DNA of 64,000 bases from Thiohalobacter sp. (GCA_026984515.1 JALSRZ010000059.1:1-64000), one strand, 5' to 3'. Counted from the first letter of the stretch, positions 18,630 through 27,369 are shown. Made by a program: numbers and translations. The notes: generated by a model not told the origin, from the sequence alone.

Positions 18630-19436
18630 TCAGGCCTTGCGTGCCTCGATTACCGCCGAGATCACGTAGTCCTCCACACCGCTGCCCGGCGCCCAGTCGC
18701 GGATGAATTCCCTGGACTCGTCTTTGGGTTCGATACGAATATCGACAAACCCCGCCGCATGGAGCAAAGCCTCCAGGTCATCGATTTTCGACGCGCCCGC
18801 CACACAGGCGGAGTGCAGGTAGGGGTCGTTGCGCATCGATTCGGGCAGATCGGCGCTGGCAACCACGTCCGAGATCGCCAGCCGGCCACCGGGCTTCAGC
18901 ACCCGCTGCGCTTCGCGGAACACCCGACCCTTGTCCAGCGAAAGGTTGATCACGCAGTTGGAAATAATCACGTCGATGCAGCTGTCGGCTACCGGCAGGT
19001 TCTCGATTTCCCCCAGCCTGAACTCGACATTCCCGAACTGTGCCTTTTCGGCGTTGTCACGCGCCTTGCTGATCATGGCCGGCGTCATGTCCACGCCAAT
19101 CACACGACCTTCCCGCCCTACTTCCTGCGCGGCCAGGAAGGCATCGAACCCGCCGCCGCTGCCCAGGTCGAGCACGGTCTCACCGCTGCGCAGACTGGCG
19201 ATAGCGCGCGGGTTCCCGCATCCCAGGCCCATATCGGCACCCTCCGGCACGCTGTCCAGCTCCTGTTGCGAATACCCCAGGCGGGTGGAGATCAGGCTGT
19301 TGATCTGCGCGTCGTCCGACACCCCGCAGCAGGACGCCGCCTCACCGCAGCAATCCGCACTGCTACTTGCCTCGGCAACTTCCGCGTAGGCACTGCGCAC
19401 CGTTTGACGTATTTGATCCTGCTTTGCCTGACTCAT
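18630..19436 (-). CDS. arsM: Arsenite methyltransferase
   Basis: DCCGEAASCCG N-terminal Cys pairs; GADMGLGCGNPRAIASLRSGETVLDLGSGGGFDAFLAA; VINLSLDKGRVFREAQRVLKPGGRLAISDV. Confidence 0.92.
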   Translation of the reverse strand: MSQAKQDQIRQTVRSAYAEVAEASSSADCCGEAASCCGVSDDAQINSLISTRLGYSQQELDSVPEGADMGLGCGNPRAIASLRSGETVLDLGSGGGFDAFLAAQEVGREGRVIGVDMTPAMISKARDNAEKAQFGNVEFRLGEIENLPVADSCIDVIISNCVINLSLDKGRVFREAQRVLKPGGRLAISDVVASADLPESMRNDPYLHSACVAGASKIDDLEALLHAAGFVDIRIEPKDESREFIRDWAPGSGVEDYVISAVIEARKA

Positions 19437-19477
19437 TTTCCATCACTCCTGTTTGGCTGTTTCGGCCTGATACTGAC

Positions 19478-20119
19478 TCATACTTTCACCGACCCGGACA
19501 GCGCATGCAAGCGCTCCAGATCCTCGCGGGTATCCAGGTCCCACAGGGTGTCCAGTTCGGTACAGCTCCTGTTCAACCAGCGCAGGCGCCTGCGTGTCTG
19601 CTGCATGACATGCGCGGTGCTCCAGCACATGGCGCTGAACAGCTTTGGCTCGGCACGGCGTGCACCTGCCAGCACGTAACCGCCATCCTCCGCAGGGCCG
19701 AATACGAATTCGCTGCCACGACGCAGTGATTCACAGGCCTGAGCCAGGTAGTCCGCGCTCATGAGCGGACAATCCGTGCCGATCAGCACCGCGAAATCCG
19801 CCTGTTGCAGTGCATTGCGGATGGCCTGGTACATCCGCATACCGAGGTCCGTGCCCTGCTGGCCGGCGATCGCAAGGTCGTAACGTTCACCCAGCGCAAT
19901 AAAGTCGGGGTGGGCCCGGTCCACACACAGGGTTACCGGTGCCAGCGCAGCCTGTACAGTCGTGCAGACGGTATCTTCCATCAGCCGTGCGTAGAGGTCG
20001 GCAGCCGCCTGCCCACCGATACCGGCCGCCAGCCGGGTCTTGACCCGTCCTGCCAGTGGCGCTTTGGCGAACACCAGTATGCGTCCTTCCGGGTAACGGC
20101 AGGCACGCGGATCAGGCAT
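19478..20119 (-). CDS. Arsenosugar-locus glycosyltransferase (TIGR04282-like, CofC/NTP-transferase fold)
   Basis: ILVFAKAPLAGRVKTRLAAGIGGQAAADLYARLMEDT...AVLIGTDCPLMSADYL...FGPAEDGGYVLAG; adjacent to TIGR04283-like gene and ArsS. Confidence 0.82.
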   Translation of the reverse strand: MPDPRACRYPEGRILVFAKAPLAGRVKTRLAAGIGGQAAADLYARLMEDTVCTTVQAALAPVTLCVDRAHPDFIALGERYDLAIAGQQGTDLGMRMYQAIRNALQQADFAVLIGTDCPLMSADYLAQACESLRRGSEFVFGPAEDGGYVLAGARRAEPKLFSAMCWSTAHVMQQTRRRLRWLNRSCTELDTLWDLDTREDLERLHALSGSVKV

Positions 20120-20777
20120 AGTATCGCGCCAGGCGCGCGGCCGGGACCCCCAGGAACCAGGCCAGCCGCAGCGACCACATCAACACAATCGTGCGCACTA
20201 CGCCCCGTGCTTCCCAGCGCCGACTGGACGTGGTCAGCACCTGCCGCACAAAAACCGGCCGCTGGATGTGCTTCAGGCGTTTGCTGAGATCGATATCCTC
20301 CATCAGCGGCAAATCGGCATAGCCGCCAATGCGAGCAAACAGGTCACGCGCAACAAACAGGCCCTGGTCGCCGGTGGCAATCCCGGTAACGCGCGAACGC
20401 AGGTTCATCAGGCGGGCCACGCAACGTAACAGCAGACGGTTCCCCGACAGGCGAACGTCAAAGCGCCCCCAGGCCGGTGTGGTACCGGCGAGCACATACG
20501 CATCCGCGTCGGCCGGGATGCAGCTGTCGGCGTGCAGAAACCAGAGCACCTGTCCGCCGGCGATTTCCGCACCGGCGTTCATCTGGCGGGCACGGCCTGC
20601 CGGGGCACGCAGCACCCGGTCCACCCATGGTGCAGCCATCACAGGGGTCGCGTCCGTGCTGCCGCCATCCACCAGGATCACTTCGTGCCCGCGGCGGCGC
20701 AATGGCTGCAGCTGCTGCAACAGCACACCAAGCGTATCCGCCTCGTTGAGCGTCGGAATGATTATCGACAGCCGCAC
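20112..20777 (-). CDS. Arsenosugar-locus glycosyltransferase (TIGR04283-like, GT2)
   Basis: MRLSIIIPTLNEADTLGVLLQQLQPLRRRGHEVILVDGGSTDAT...GRARQMNAGAEIAGGQVLWFLHADS. Confidence 0.85.
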   Translation of the reverse strand: MRLSIIIPTLNEADTLGVLLQQLQPLRRRGHEVILVDGGSTDATPVMAAPWVDRVLRAPAGRARQMNAGAEIAGGQVLWFLHADSCIPADADAYVLAGTTPAWGRFDVRLSGNRLLLRCVARLMNLRSRVTGIATGDQGLFVARDLFARIGGYADLPLMEDIDLSKRLKHIQRPVFVRQVLTTSSRRWEARGVVRTIVLMWSLRLAWFLGVPAARLARYYA

Positions 20778-20904
20778 GCGAATACTCCATTGGCCGGCTC
20801 AACCCGGTCGCTGCAGTTTCCTGACCGCAACAGGAAGGTCGCAGACACTGCGCTGCAAACCGGCATTCCTGCAACAAGCACCCTGCACTGCCCTGGAAAG
20901 CCCG

Positions 20905-21867
20905 TCAATCCAGCGCCCCGCCACAACTGCTGCCCTGCCCGGCCGTGCAACCGTAGCAGTGGTCGGCGACCGCTATGCGGCAACCGTCCAGCGCATCTAC
21001 CGGCAGCTCGCTGATGTGCACACGCGGGCGATCCGCCAGTTCCAGCGGCAAATCCAGCATCTGGTTGAAGTCGCAGTCGAACACAAAACCCTGCCAGTCG
21101 ACGCTGATCAGTGAGCGACACATGACGGTATCCAGGTTGCAGTCCCGGTGAGCGGACTTGAGCAGTGCCATGTACGCGGCAAACTGTCCTTTCGATACCA
21201 GCGTGCTGCCAAAGCGCTGGATCGGCATATTCGCCAGCACAAACAGCCGGTTGAAAACCACACCCGCGCGCGTATTCAACTCGCGGCGATAATCCGCCTC
21301 CAGCTGCGGCTGGGGCGGCGGCAGCTCCGCGCCGGCCGGGTTATACATGAGGTTCAGCTGCAACCCGCTGCCCGCCTGCCCGTAACCGAGCGCGTTGAGT
21401 TTGCGCAGTGCCGTGATGCTGGACCGGTACACCCCCTTGCCGCGCTGTGACTCGACATTTTCTTTCAGGTAACAGGGCATGGAGGCGACGATTTCCACCT
21501 CCTGCTGCGCCAGGAACGCAGCCATGTGTTCGAAACCGGGTTCATTGAGAATGGTCAGGTTGCAGCGGTCGATCACGTGCACGCCCTGTGCGCGGGCAGC
21601 TTCAACCAGGCGGGTAAACCCGTCGTGCAGCTCCGGTGCGCCACCGGTAATATCCAGCACCCGGATGCCGGAATTCGCTACAAAGGCAAGGACGTCATCC
21701 AGGGTCTGCACCGACATCTGTTCGCTGCGCGTCGGTCCCGCGTTGACGTGGCAATGCAGGCAGGACTGGTTACAGCGGTAACCCAGGTTGACCTGCAGAA
21801 CCTCCAGCCGGGTACGTGTCAGGGGCGGGAAATCGGTGTGTTGCAGGAGCGGTAAAGTAGCGTGCAT
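20905..21867 (-). CDS. arsS: Arsenosugar biosynthesis radical SAM protein ArsS-like
   Basis: LQVNLGYRCNQSCLHCHVNAGPTRSE (CxxxCxxC), LDITGGAPELHDGFTRLV, MYNPAGAELPPPQPQLEADY, C-terminal DHCYGCTAGQGSSCGG. Confidence 0.88.
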   Translation of the reverse strand: MHATLPLLQHTDFPPLTRTRLEVLQVNLGYRCNQSCLHCHVNAGPTRSEQMSVQTLDDVLAFVANSGIRVLDITGGAPELHDGFTRLVEAARAQGVHVIDRCNLTILNEPGFEHMAAFLAQQEVEIVASMPCYLKENVESQRGKGVYRSSITALRKLNALGYGQAGSGLQLNLMYNPAGAELPPPQPQLEADYRRELNTRAGVVFNRLFVLANMPIQRFGSTLVSKGQFAAYMALLKSAHRDCNLDTVMCRSLISVDWQGFVFDCDFNQMLDLPLELADRPRVHISELPVDALDGCRIAVADHCYGCTAGQGSSCGGALD

Positions 21868-21888
21868 CAGTCAGGCAATCATCGGTGC

Positions 21889-23301
21889 TTACGGCAGCAA
21901 ACGGTGGATCCATCCTACCAGACGACGGGTGCGTGCGCTAAACAGCTTTGCGCCGTACCAGGTATTCACCGTGCGACGGTGAACCTGTGCCAGCGTGGGG
22001 TAGGCATGGATGGTGGCGGATATAGCGCCGATGCCGGCGCCGGTCTTCATGGCCAGCACGATTTCGTGAATCAGTTCGCCGGCGTGCGGCCCCAGGATGG
22101 TCGCACCGAGTATTTTTCCCCTGTGCACCACGAACTTTGTCAGCCCCCAGGGTTCGACTTCGGCCAGCGCCCGGTCAATATCGCTGAACGGGAAACGCAG
22201 TACCGTTGGCTCGATCCCCTGCGCCCGCAGCTGCTGTTCCGTCATACCGACCCGAGCCAGCTCCGGGTCGGTATAAGTGACCCGGGGGACTACCCGGTAA
22301 TCGACCTTTTTCGGGAAACGGAACACCAGGTTACTGATGACAATGCCGGCCTGGTACTCCGCCATGTGTGTGAAAGGATACGGTCCGCACACATCACCGC
22401 AGGCATAGATGTGCTTTTGCGAGGTGCGCATGCGCCGGTCTACCCGGATACCCTGCTGATTAACTTCCACGCCTGCTGCCTCCAGGCCAAGCTGCTCCAC
22501 AACGGGCCGCCGTCCGACCGCGACCAGCACCTGGTCGGCTTCCAGACACACGCCGCTATCGCACTCGACACGCCAGGTATCGCCCTCCCGGGTGACATGC
22601 TCCGCGCTGGTCGAGGTGTGCACCGCGACACCTTCAGCCAGCAGTCGCTGGCGGAGAGCGTCCGCGATTTCCGGATCCTCCTGCGGCAGCAGGTGCGGCA
22701 GGCGTTCCACTACGGATACCTTGCTGCCCAGCCGGGCAAACGCCTGCGCCATTTCCAGGCCGATGGCGCCACCGCCCAGTACCACCAGGCGCTGCGGCAG
22801 TTGATCCAGGGTAAACAGGTCCTCGTTGGTCAGGTACCCCGCCTGCTCAAGGCCTTCTATCGGGGGGACGAAGGGGCGCGAACCGGTGGCGACCAGGAAG
22901 CGCCTGGCCTGGATCTGCCGGTCATCGATGCGTACCGTATGTGCATCGACAAATTCCGCATGGCCGAACAACACCTCGCAACCATAGGCCCGAAACCGTT
23001 CAGGGTCATCGTGTGGCTGGATCTGGTCGATCACTGACTGCACGTGCGCATTGACCCTGGCCATATCCACAGCGGGATGCACGGACTCCAGGCCGAACTC
23101 ACCGGCGCGGCACATCAATGATGCAACTTTGGCGGCGTGTATCAGTGTCTTGCTGGGCACACAACCGGTGTGCAGGCAATCACCACCGAGCTTTGCCTGT
23201 TTCTCGATCAGGGTGACTTGCAACCCCAGTTGCGACGCGACGCTCGCAACCACCAGCCCGCCTGCGCCGCCGCCGATGATGACCAGATCACGTTTCCCCA
23301 T
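21889..23301 (-). CDS. MerA-like FAD-dependent NAD(P)-disulfide oxidoreductase (no C-terminal Cys pair)
   Basis: MGKRDLVIIGGGAGGLVVASVASQLG...GGDCLHTGCVPSKTLI redox disulfide. Start M61 of ORF. C-terminus ...WYGAKLFSARTRRLVGWIHRLLP has no vicinal Cys. Confidence 0.85.
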   Translation of the reverse strand: MGKRDLVIIGGGAGGLVVASVASQLGLQVTLIEKQAKLGGDCLHTGCVPSKTLIHAAKVASLMCRAGEFGLESVHPAVDMARVNAHVQSVIDQIQPHDDPERFRAYGCEVLFGHAEFVDAHTVRIDDRQIQARRFLVATGSRPFVPPIEGLEQAGYLTNEDLFTLDQLPQRLVVLGGGAIGLEMAQAFARLGSKVSVVERLPHLLPQEDPEIADALRQRLLAEGVAVHTSTSAEHVTREGDTWRVECDSGVCLEADQVLVAVGRRPVVEQLGLEAAGVEVNQQGIRVDRRMRTSQKHIYACGDVCGPYPFTHMAEYQAGIVISNLVFRFPKKVDYRVVPRVTYTDPELARVGMTEQQLRAQGIEPTVLRFPFSDIDRALAEVEPWGLTKFVVHRGKILGATILGPHAGELIHEIVLAMKTGAGIGAISATIHAYPTLAQVHRRTVNTWYGAKLFSARTRRLVGWIHRLLP

Positions 23302-24523
23302 CAGCCGTCCCCACCCCTTTCTGTTGCAATTCGACACGCTGTTTGAACACTTCGTAGTGTGTCGGTTCCGTATTGTCATAGCCAATCCGTTTGCGACGGC
23401 TTTCCGCCACCAGGTAATAGTGTACATACACCTGCAGAACCGCGGGCGGCGCTGAGCCGGTGGTCGAAAACCCGAAGTCATCGCTGCGCGGTTGCCAGCG
23501 CGGCAGGCGCGTATCGCTCAGGTCGACAATAAACGGGCGCCACAGCACGGTGCGCACCAGGCGGTGTTCCTGCGTTGCCAGCAGCCTCCCCCCTGCATCC
23601 ATAAGACGGAAACGCACCACCAGGTGCCGGTCCGGGGTGCCCGTGGGCAAATAGTGCGCCGCACCGACGTTGGTGAGGGTGAGCCGGAACACGCGCTTGC
23701 CCGGCCGCTCCGATTCGACTTCTTTCAACTCTGCCTTCAGCCCGCGCTTCACCATCTGCGGATCATGTCCGCCACGCCAGAGGTGTTGGCGTACCGTGCG
23801 CACGTCGCCTCCTTCCACCAGCGGCCGTTCCACCGCTGGCATGTGACACGCCACGCAGCCCAGCTCGGCCGTGCTCTGCACGGCAAGCTCCCCGCTGAAT
23901 CCGGGTGACTGGATGCCTGCTTCGATTTCAGCAACCGTTCCGCAGGGCGGGAAGCGAAAAAAGGTATCCCAGCGGTCTCCCTCCACCACGTGACAGCGCA
24001 CACAGACCTGGTTGGGATCGTCCAGCAGCCTGACCGGGTGTGGTGGGCGGGTGTTACCCAGCACCCCGATGATCTTCCCGGCGCGCAAATGACAGGCTGC
24101 GCAGGTCACGCCTTCGTGTTGCAGGTCTGTATCGAAGTCCGGGTTGGGTTCCAGCACGGGATCCCATTTATCCCGGTCACGAAAACCCAGCACCCGCTCC
24201 GGTTGCTGCCGGTCCAGCGGCGTGTGGCAGTTGCGGCAAATCTGCTGCGCGTTGTCGAACTGCCAGTCGGTCTGGAAATACGGATCGGTCCAGGCACGGC
24301 TGTGGATAGTGGTACGCCACTCGGCGTAGAAATCCGGGTGACAGGCACCGCACTCCGCGGCACTCAGGGTCTGCAGCGGTGCGGGAACCTCTCGGGTATC
24401 GATGGGCCGCTCAAAGGCATCCGAGACAATAAAAATGTTCAGCGGCCGGAGCAGGCGCCAGGCCAGGAAAACCAGGGCAACAAGCACCAGCACAGTAATG
24501 ATACGCCTGCGGTTCATAATCAT
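23288..24523 (-). CDS. Multiheme (five CXXCH) c-type cytochrome, membrane-anchored
   Basis: CXXCH motifs: CGACH, CRNCH, CAACH, CVRCH, CVACH. N-terminal TM RRRIITVLVLVALVFLAWRLL. Confidence 0.88.
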   Translation of the reverse strand: MIMNRRRIITVLVLVALVFLAWRLLRPLNIFIVSDAFERPIDTREVPAPLQTLSAAECGACHPDFYAEWRTTIHSRAWTDPYFQTDWQFDNAQQICRNCHTPLDRQQPERVLGFRDRDKWDPVLEPNPDFDTDLQHEGVTCAACHLRAGKIIGVLGNTRPPHPVRLLDDPNQVCVRCHVVEGDRWDTFFRFPPCGTVAEIEAGIQSPGFSGELAVQSTAELGCVACHMPAVERPLVEGGDVRTVRQHLWRGGHDPQMVKRGLKAELKEVESERPGKRVFRLTLTNVGAAHYLPTGTPDRHLVVRFRLMDAGGRLLATQEHRLVRTVLWRPFIVDLSDTRLPRWQPRSDDFGFSTTGSAPPAVLQVYVHYYLVAESRRKRIGYDNTEPTHYEVFKQRVELQQKGVGTADGET

Positions 24524-24608
24524 CGGCACCTGTCTTGCGTTCCCGGCTGTCGACAAATCAACAGAACGATCACACGGTCAGGGAGACCCGGATTCATCCG
24601 GGATTCCA

Positions 24609-24748
24609 GTCATTGCGAGCAGCCCGCCACCGCCTGCGGCGGATCACAGGTACTTCCTGCGTTACGCTACGGTCGCGAAGCGCGGCAATCTCGTAGCGTA
24701 GCATCAGGCACTTCAAGATGGCTGCGCCACTTCGTGATGCGCAATGAC
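24609..24748. repeat. Dispersed GTCATTGCGAGC-type intergenic repeat
   Basis: GTCATTGCGAGC at 24609-24620 and GCAATGAC at 24741-24748 in inverted orientation; intervening GC-rich palindromic segments (ccgcctgcggcgg, gctacggtcgcgaagcgcggcaatctcgtagc). Confidence 0.55.
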
Positions 24749-24779
24749 GAAGTGGTCAGCGATTCCCTCGCGGCACCAC

Positions 24780-25748
24780 TCATCTCTCTGCCAGCGGATA
24801 GCCATGCTCATTCCAGCCGGTCATGCCATTCGTAACCACGTGGACGTCTGCAAATCCTTTTTGCGCCAGCAGCTCGGCCGCTTTGGCGGAACGACGGTCG
24901 GTGCGACACACGGTCACGACCGGTTTTTCCTGGTAGGAGACAATATCGTCCAGTCGTTCTGCCAGTTCCTCCAGCGGCAGGTTGGTGGCACCCGTGATGT
25001 GTCCCTGTTCACCGACAAAATCCGCCGCGCTGCGCACATCCAGCACCAGCAGATCCTCACCGCGGTCGAGACGCTGTTTCAGTTCCGGCACCGTCAGTGA
25101 CGGCCGCTTGCGGAAGTGGCCGATCAGGCGTGGCAGAAAGGCCACGGCGGCGAGCAGGGTCAGTGCCAGCAAGGCCTTTTGAATGAGACCTTCACCGCCG
25201 CCCACCGCTTCCCTGCCGGCGTAGCCCAGATAGGTATAGGCGAAAGCACCCGGCAGCATGCAGAGGTAGGTGGCCAGTACATAGTGGCTGAAACGGATAC
25301 GCGTCAGCCCCAGGGCATAGTTGAGCAGGTTAAAGGGAAACAGCGGCACCAGGCGGACAAAGGCTACAAAACGCCAGCCTTCGCTTTCGACCCCGTTGAT
25401 CAGTTGTTTGAGCCGCCCGCCGGTTCGCCCGGCCACCCAGTCTGACGCCAGGTAGCGGGATACCAGGAAAGCCAGTGCCGCACCGAGAGTAGCACCGGTC
25501 AGGTTATAGAAGGTACCGAGCACCGGGCCGAACAGCGCACCGCCGGCAAGCGTCAGTACCGTCCCCGGCAGGAACAGGACCGCACCAAGCGCATACACCG
25601 CCATAAACAGCAGCGGCGCCAGCACGCCGGCATCCCGGACCCAGCCTTCGATTGCCGCGGCATCGAAACGGTCCCGGTAACTGACCGCGATGGCGATGGC
25701 CGCCACCAGCAGCAGGAATACAGCAACCCGTGCCCGTTTAGCCTTCAT
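24780..25748 (-). CDS. TVP38/TMEM64-family membrane protein fused to C-terminal rhodanese domain
   Basis: VLFLPGTVLTLAGGALFGPVLGTFYNLTGATLGAALAFLVSRYLA, then LDVRSAADFVGEQGHITGATNLPLEEL...KPVVTVCRTDRRSAKAAELL. Confidence 0.9.
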   Translation of the reverse strand: MKAKRARVAVFLLLVAAIAIAVSYRDRFDAAAIEGWVRDAGVLAPLLFMAVYALGAVLFLPGTVLTLAGGALFGPVLGTFYNLTGATLGAALAFLVSRYLASDWVAGRTGGRLKQLINGVESEGWRFVAFVRLVPLFPFNLLNYALGLTRIRFSHYVLATYLCMLPGAFAYTYLGYAGREAVGGGEGLIQKALLALTLLAAVAFLPRLIGHFRKRPSLTVPELKQRLDRGEDLLVLDVRSAADFVGEQGHITGATNLPLEELAERLDDIVSYQEKPVVTVCRTDRRSAKAAELLAQKGFADVHVVTNGMTGWNEHGYPLAER

Positions 25749-26601
25749 CCTGCCCGCTCCACTCCCGTCGGTTGATGGCATAGCCGGTTATCCTGCCGAT
25801 AAAAGGCAGCACCAGCATACCCGGAAGCCAGGCTACCAGTTTCGGTTGCCGGTACGTGTGAATACCGATGGTCATGCCTTCATGCCCGGCGCGTGGCTGG
25901 TCGCGGTAGGTGCCAAACAGGCGATCCCACCAGGGCAGGTTGAACCCGAAGTTACTGTTGGCCTCATCGTCTTCCACTGAATGGTGTACCCGGTGCATGT
26001 CCGGCGTAACAAGCAGCCAGCGGACAACACGATCGAGTGCTTTCGGAATACGGATATTGCTGTGGTTGAACATGGCCGTTGCATTCAGCACCACTTCAAA
26101 AATCACCACGGCCACCACCGGCGGCCCCAGCACCACGATGGTCGCAAACTTGATCAGCATGGAGAGAATGATTTCCAGGGGGTGGAAACGTGCACCGGTA
26201 GTGACGTCGAAATCGACATCGGCATGGTGCACCCGGTGCAATCGCCACAGCGCCGGTACCGCGTGCACCATCACGTGCTGCAGGTAGATCACGAAATCCA
26301 TGGCGACGATGGAGGCCAGGATCGCGACCGCAGCGGGCACATCATAATAGTTGAAAAGTCCCCACCCCTGTTCGGTGGTAAAAGCCGCCATGCCGACTGC
26401 AGCAGCTGGGAACAGCAGGCGCAACACGAAACTGTTCAGGAACACCAGGCCAAGGTTATTCAGCCAGCGTACGGTCCTGCTCAATACCCGTTGACGACGT
26501 GGCGCCAGCACTTCCCACACAGCCATCACGGCAAACGTGCCAAAAAAGAATCCAAGCCGGACCGGGACTTCGTTCTGCAGTACAAACTCACTGATATTCA
26601 T
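25738..26601 (-). CDS. Sterol desaturase / fatty acid hydroxylase superfamily protein
   Basis: His-box motifs: HVMVHAVPALWRLHRVHHADVDFD, FNHSNIR, HRVHHSVEDDEANSNFG. Confidence 0.9.
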   Translation of the reverse strand: MNISEFVLQNEVPVRLGFFFGTFAVMAVWEVLAPRRQRVLSRTVRWLNNLGLVFLNSFVLRLLFPAAAVGMAAFTTEQGWGLFNYYDVPAAVAILASIVAMDFVIYLQHVMVHAVPALWRLHRVHHADVDFDVTTGARFHPLEIILSMLIKFATIVVLGPPVVAVVIFEVVLNATAMFNHSNIRIPKALDRVVRWLLVTPDMHRVHHSVEDDEANSNFGFNLPWWDRLFGTYRDQPRAGHEGMTIGIHTYRQPKLVAWLPGMLVLPFIGRITGYAINRREWSGQDEG

Positions 26602-26678
26602 CTGGACAGGGGGCCTCACAGCGGACACAGATTGTCACACTCCGGAACGCTGCTATAATAAAAATTATCAGATCTACT

Positions 26679-26698
26679 ATTCAATAGATTAGTTGAAT
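26679..26698. promoter_or_regulatory. Candidate ArsR-type operator
   Basis: Inverted repeat ATTCAA-N8-TTGAAT in an AT-rich intergenic region, just upstream of the ArsR-rhodanese start and between divergent genes. Confidence 0.45.
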
Positions 26699-26706
26699 TA
26701 AATACA

Positions 26707-27369
26707 ATGTCAAGCGCAAACTTCAAACACGATCTGTTTACCCAATTCGCCCGGGTAGGAAAAGCCCTGGGGAACGGTAACCGGCTGGAATTACTGGAAT
26801 ATATTGCACAGGGCGAACGCAGTGTCGACCAGCTGGCCAAGGTGTCGGGGTTAACCGTTGCCAACACCTCGCAGCACCTGCAGCAACTACGCCAGGCGGG
26901 CCTGGTCGTTTGCCGGAAACAGGGTCTGCAGGTGCTCTATCAACTGAGCGGCAACGATGTCATCGACCTTCTCGATGCGCTTCGCAACGTCGCCGAACGC
27001 CATATTGCCGAAGTAGACCAGCTGGTAGATACCTACCTCACAGTAAAAGATGAACTGGAAGCCGTGCCGCGCGACACCCTGATGGAACGTGTCAAGGAAG
27101 GCCTGGTAACGGTTCTCGATGTACGGCCTGGAGAGGAATACGAGGCCGGCCATGTACCGGGCGCCGTCAATGTCCCGCTGTCAGAACTTGAAGGGTACCT
27201 GAAACACTTGCCCAAAAAGCAGGATGTGGTCGCCTATTGTCGCGGTCCGCATTGTGTGCTGGCGTTCGACGCTGTGGCCCGGCTCAGGCAGCGGGGTTAC
27301 TCGGCGCAACGCATGGAGGACGGATTTCCCGAATGGAAATCCGCCGGTTACCCGGTCGATACGGCCTGA
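26707..27369 (+). CDS. ArsR/SmtB-family regulator fused to rhodanese domain
   Basis: Winged helix: LFTQFARVGKALGNGNRLELLEYIAQGERSVDQLAKVSGLTVANTSQHLQQLRQAGLVVCRKQG. Rhodanese: VLDVRPGEEYEAGHVPGAVNVPL...DVVAYCRGPHC. Confidence 0.92.
   Translation: MSSANFKHDLFTQFARVGKALGNGNRLELLEYIAQGERSVDQLAKVSGLTVANTSQHLQQLRQAGLVVCRKQGLQVLYQLSGNDVIDLLDALRNVAERHIAEVDQLVDTYLTVKDELEAVPRDTLMERVKEGLVTVLDVRPGEEYEAGHVPGAVNVPLSELEGYLKHLPKKQDVVAYCRGPHCVLAFDAVARLRQRGYSAQRMEDGFPEWKSAGYPVDTA

Noticed and set aside
21862-23037. 391-aa plus-strand ORF opposite the MerA-like gene
   Set aside because: Antisense shadow of a clear flavoprotein gene; no family features.
21889-23301. Calling the flavoprotein a genuine mercuric reductase (merA)
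   Set aside because: No C-terminal vicinal cysteines and no merT/P/C genes; the context is arsenosugar-type.
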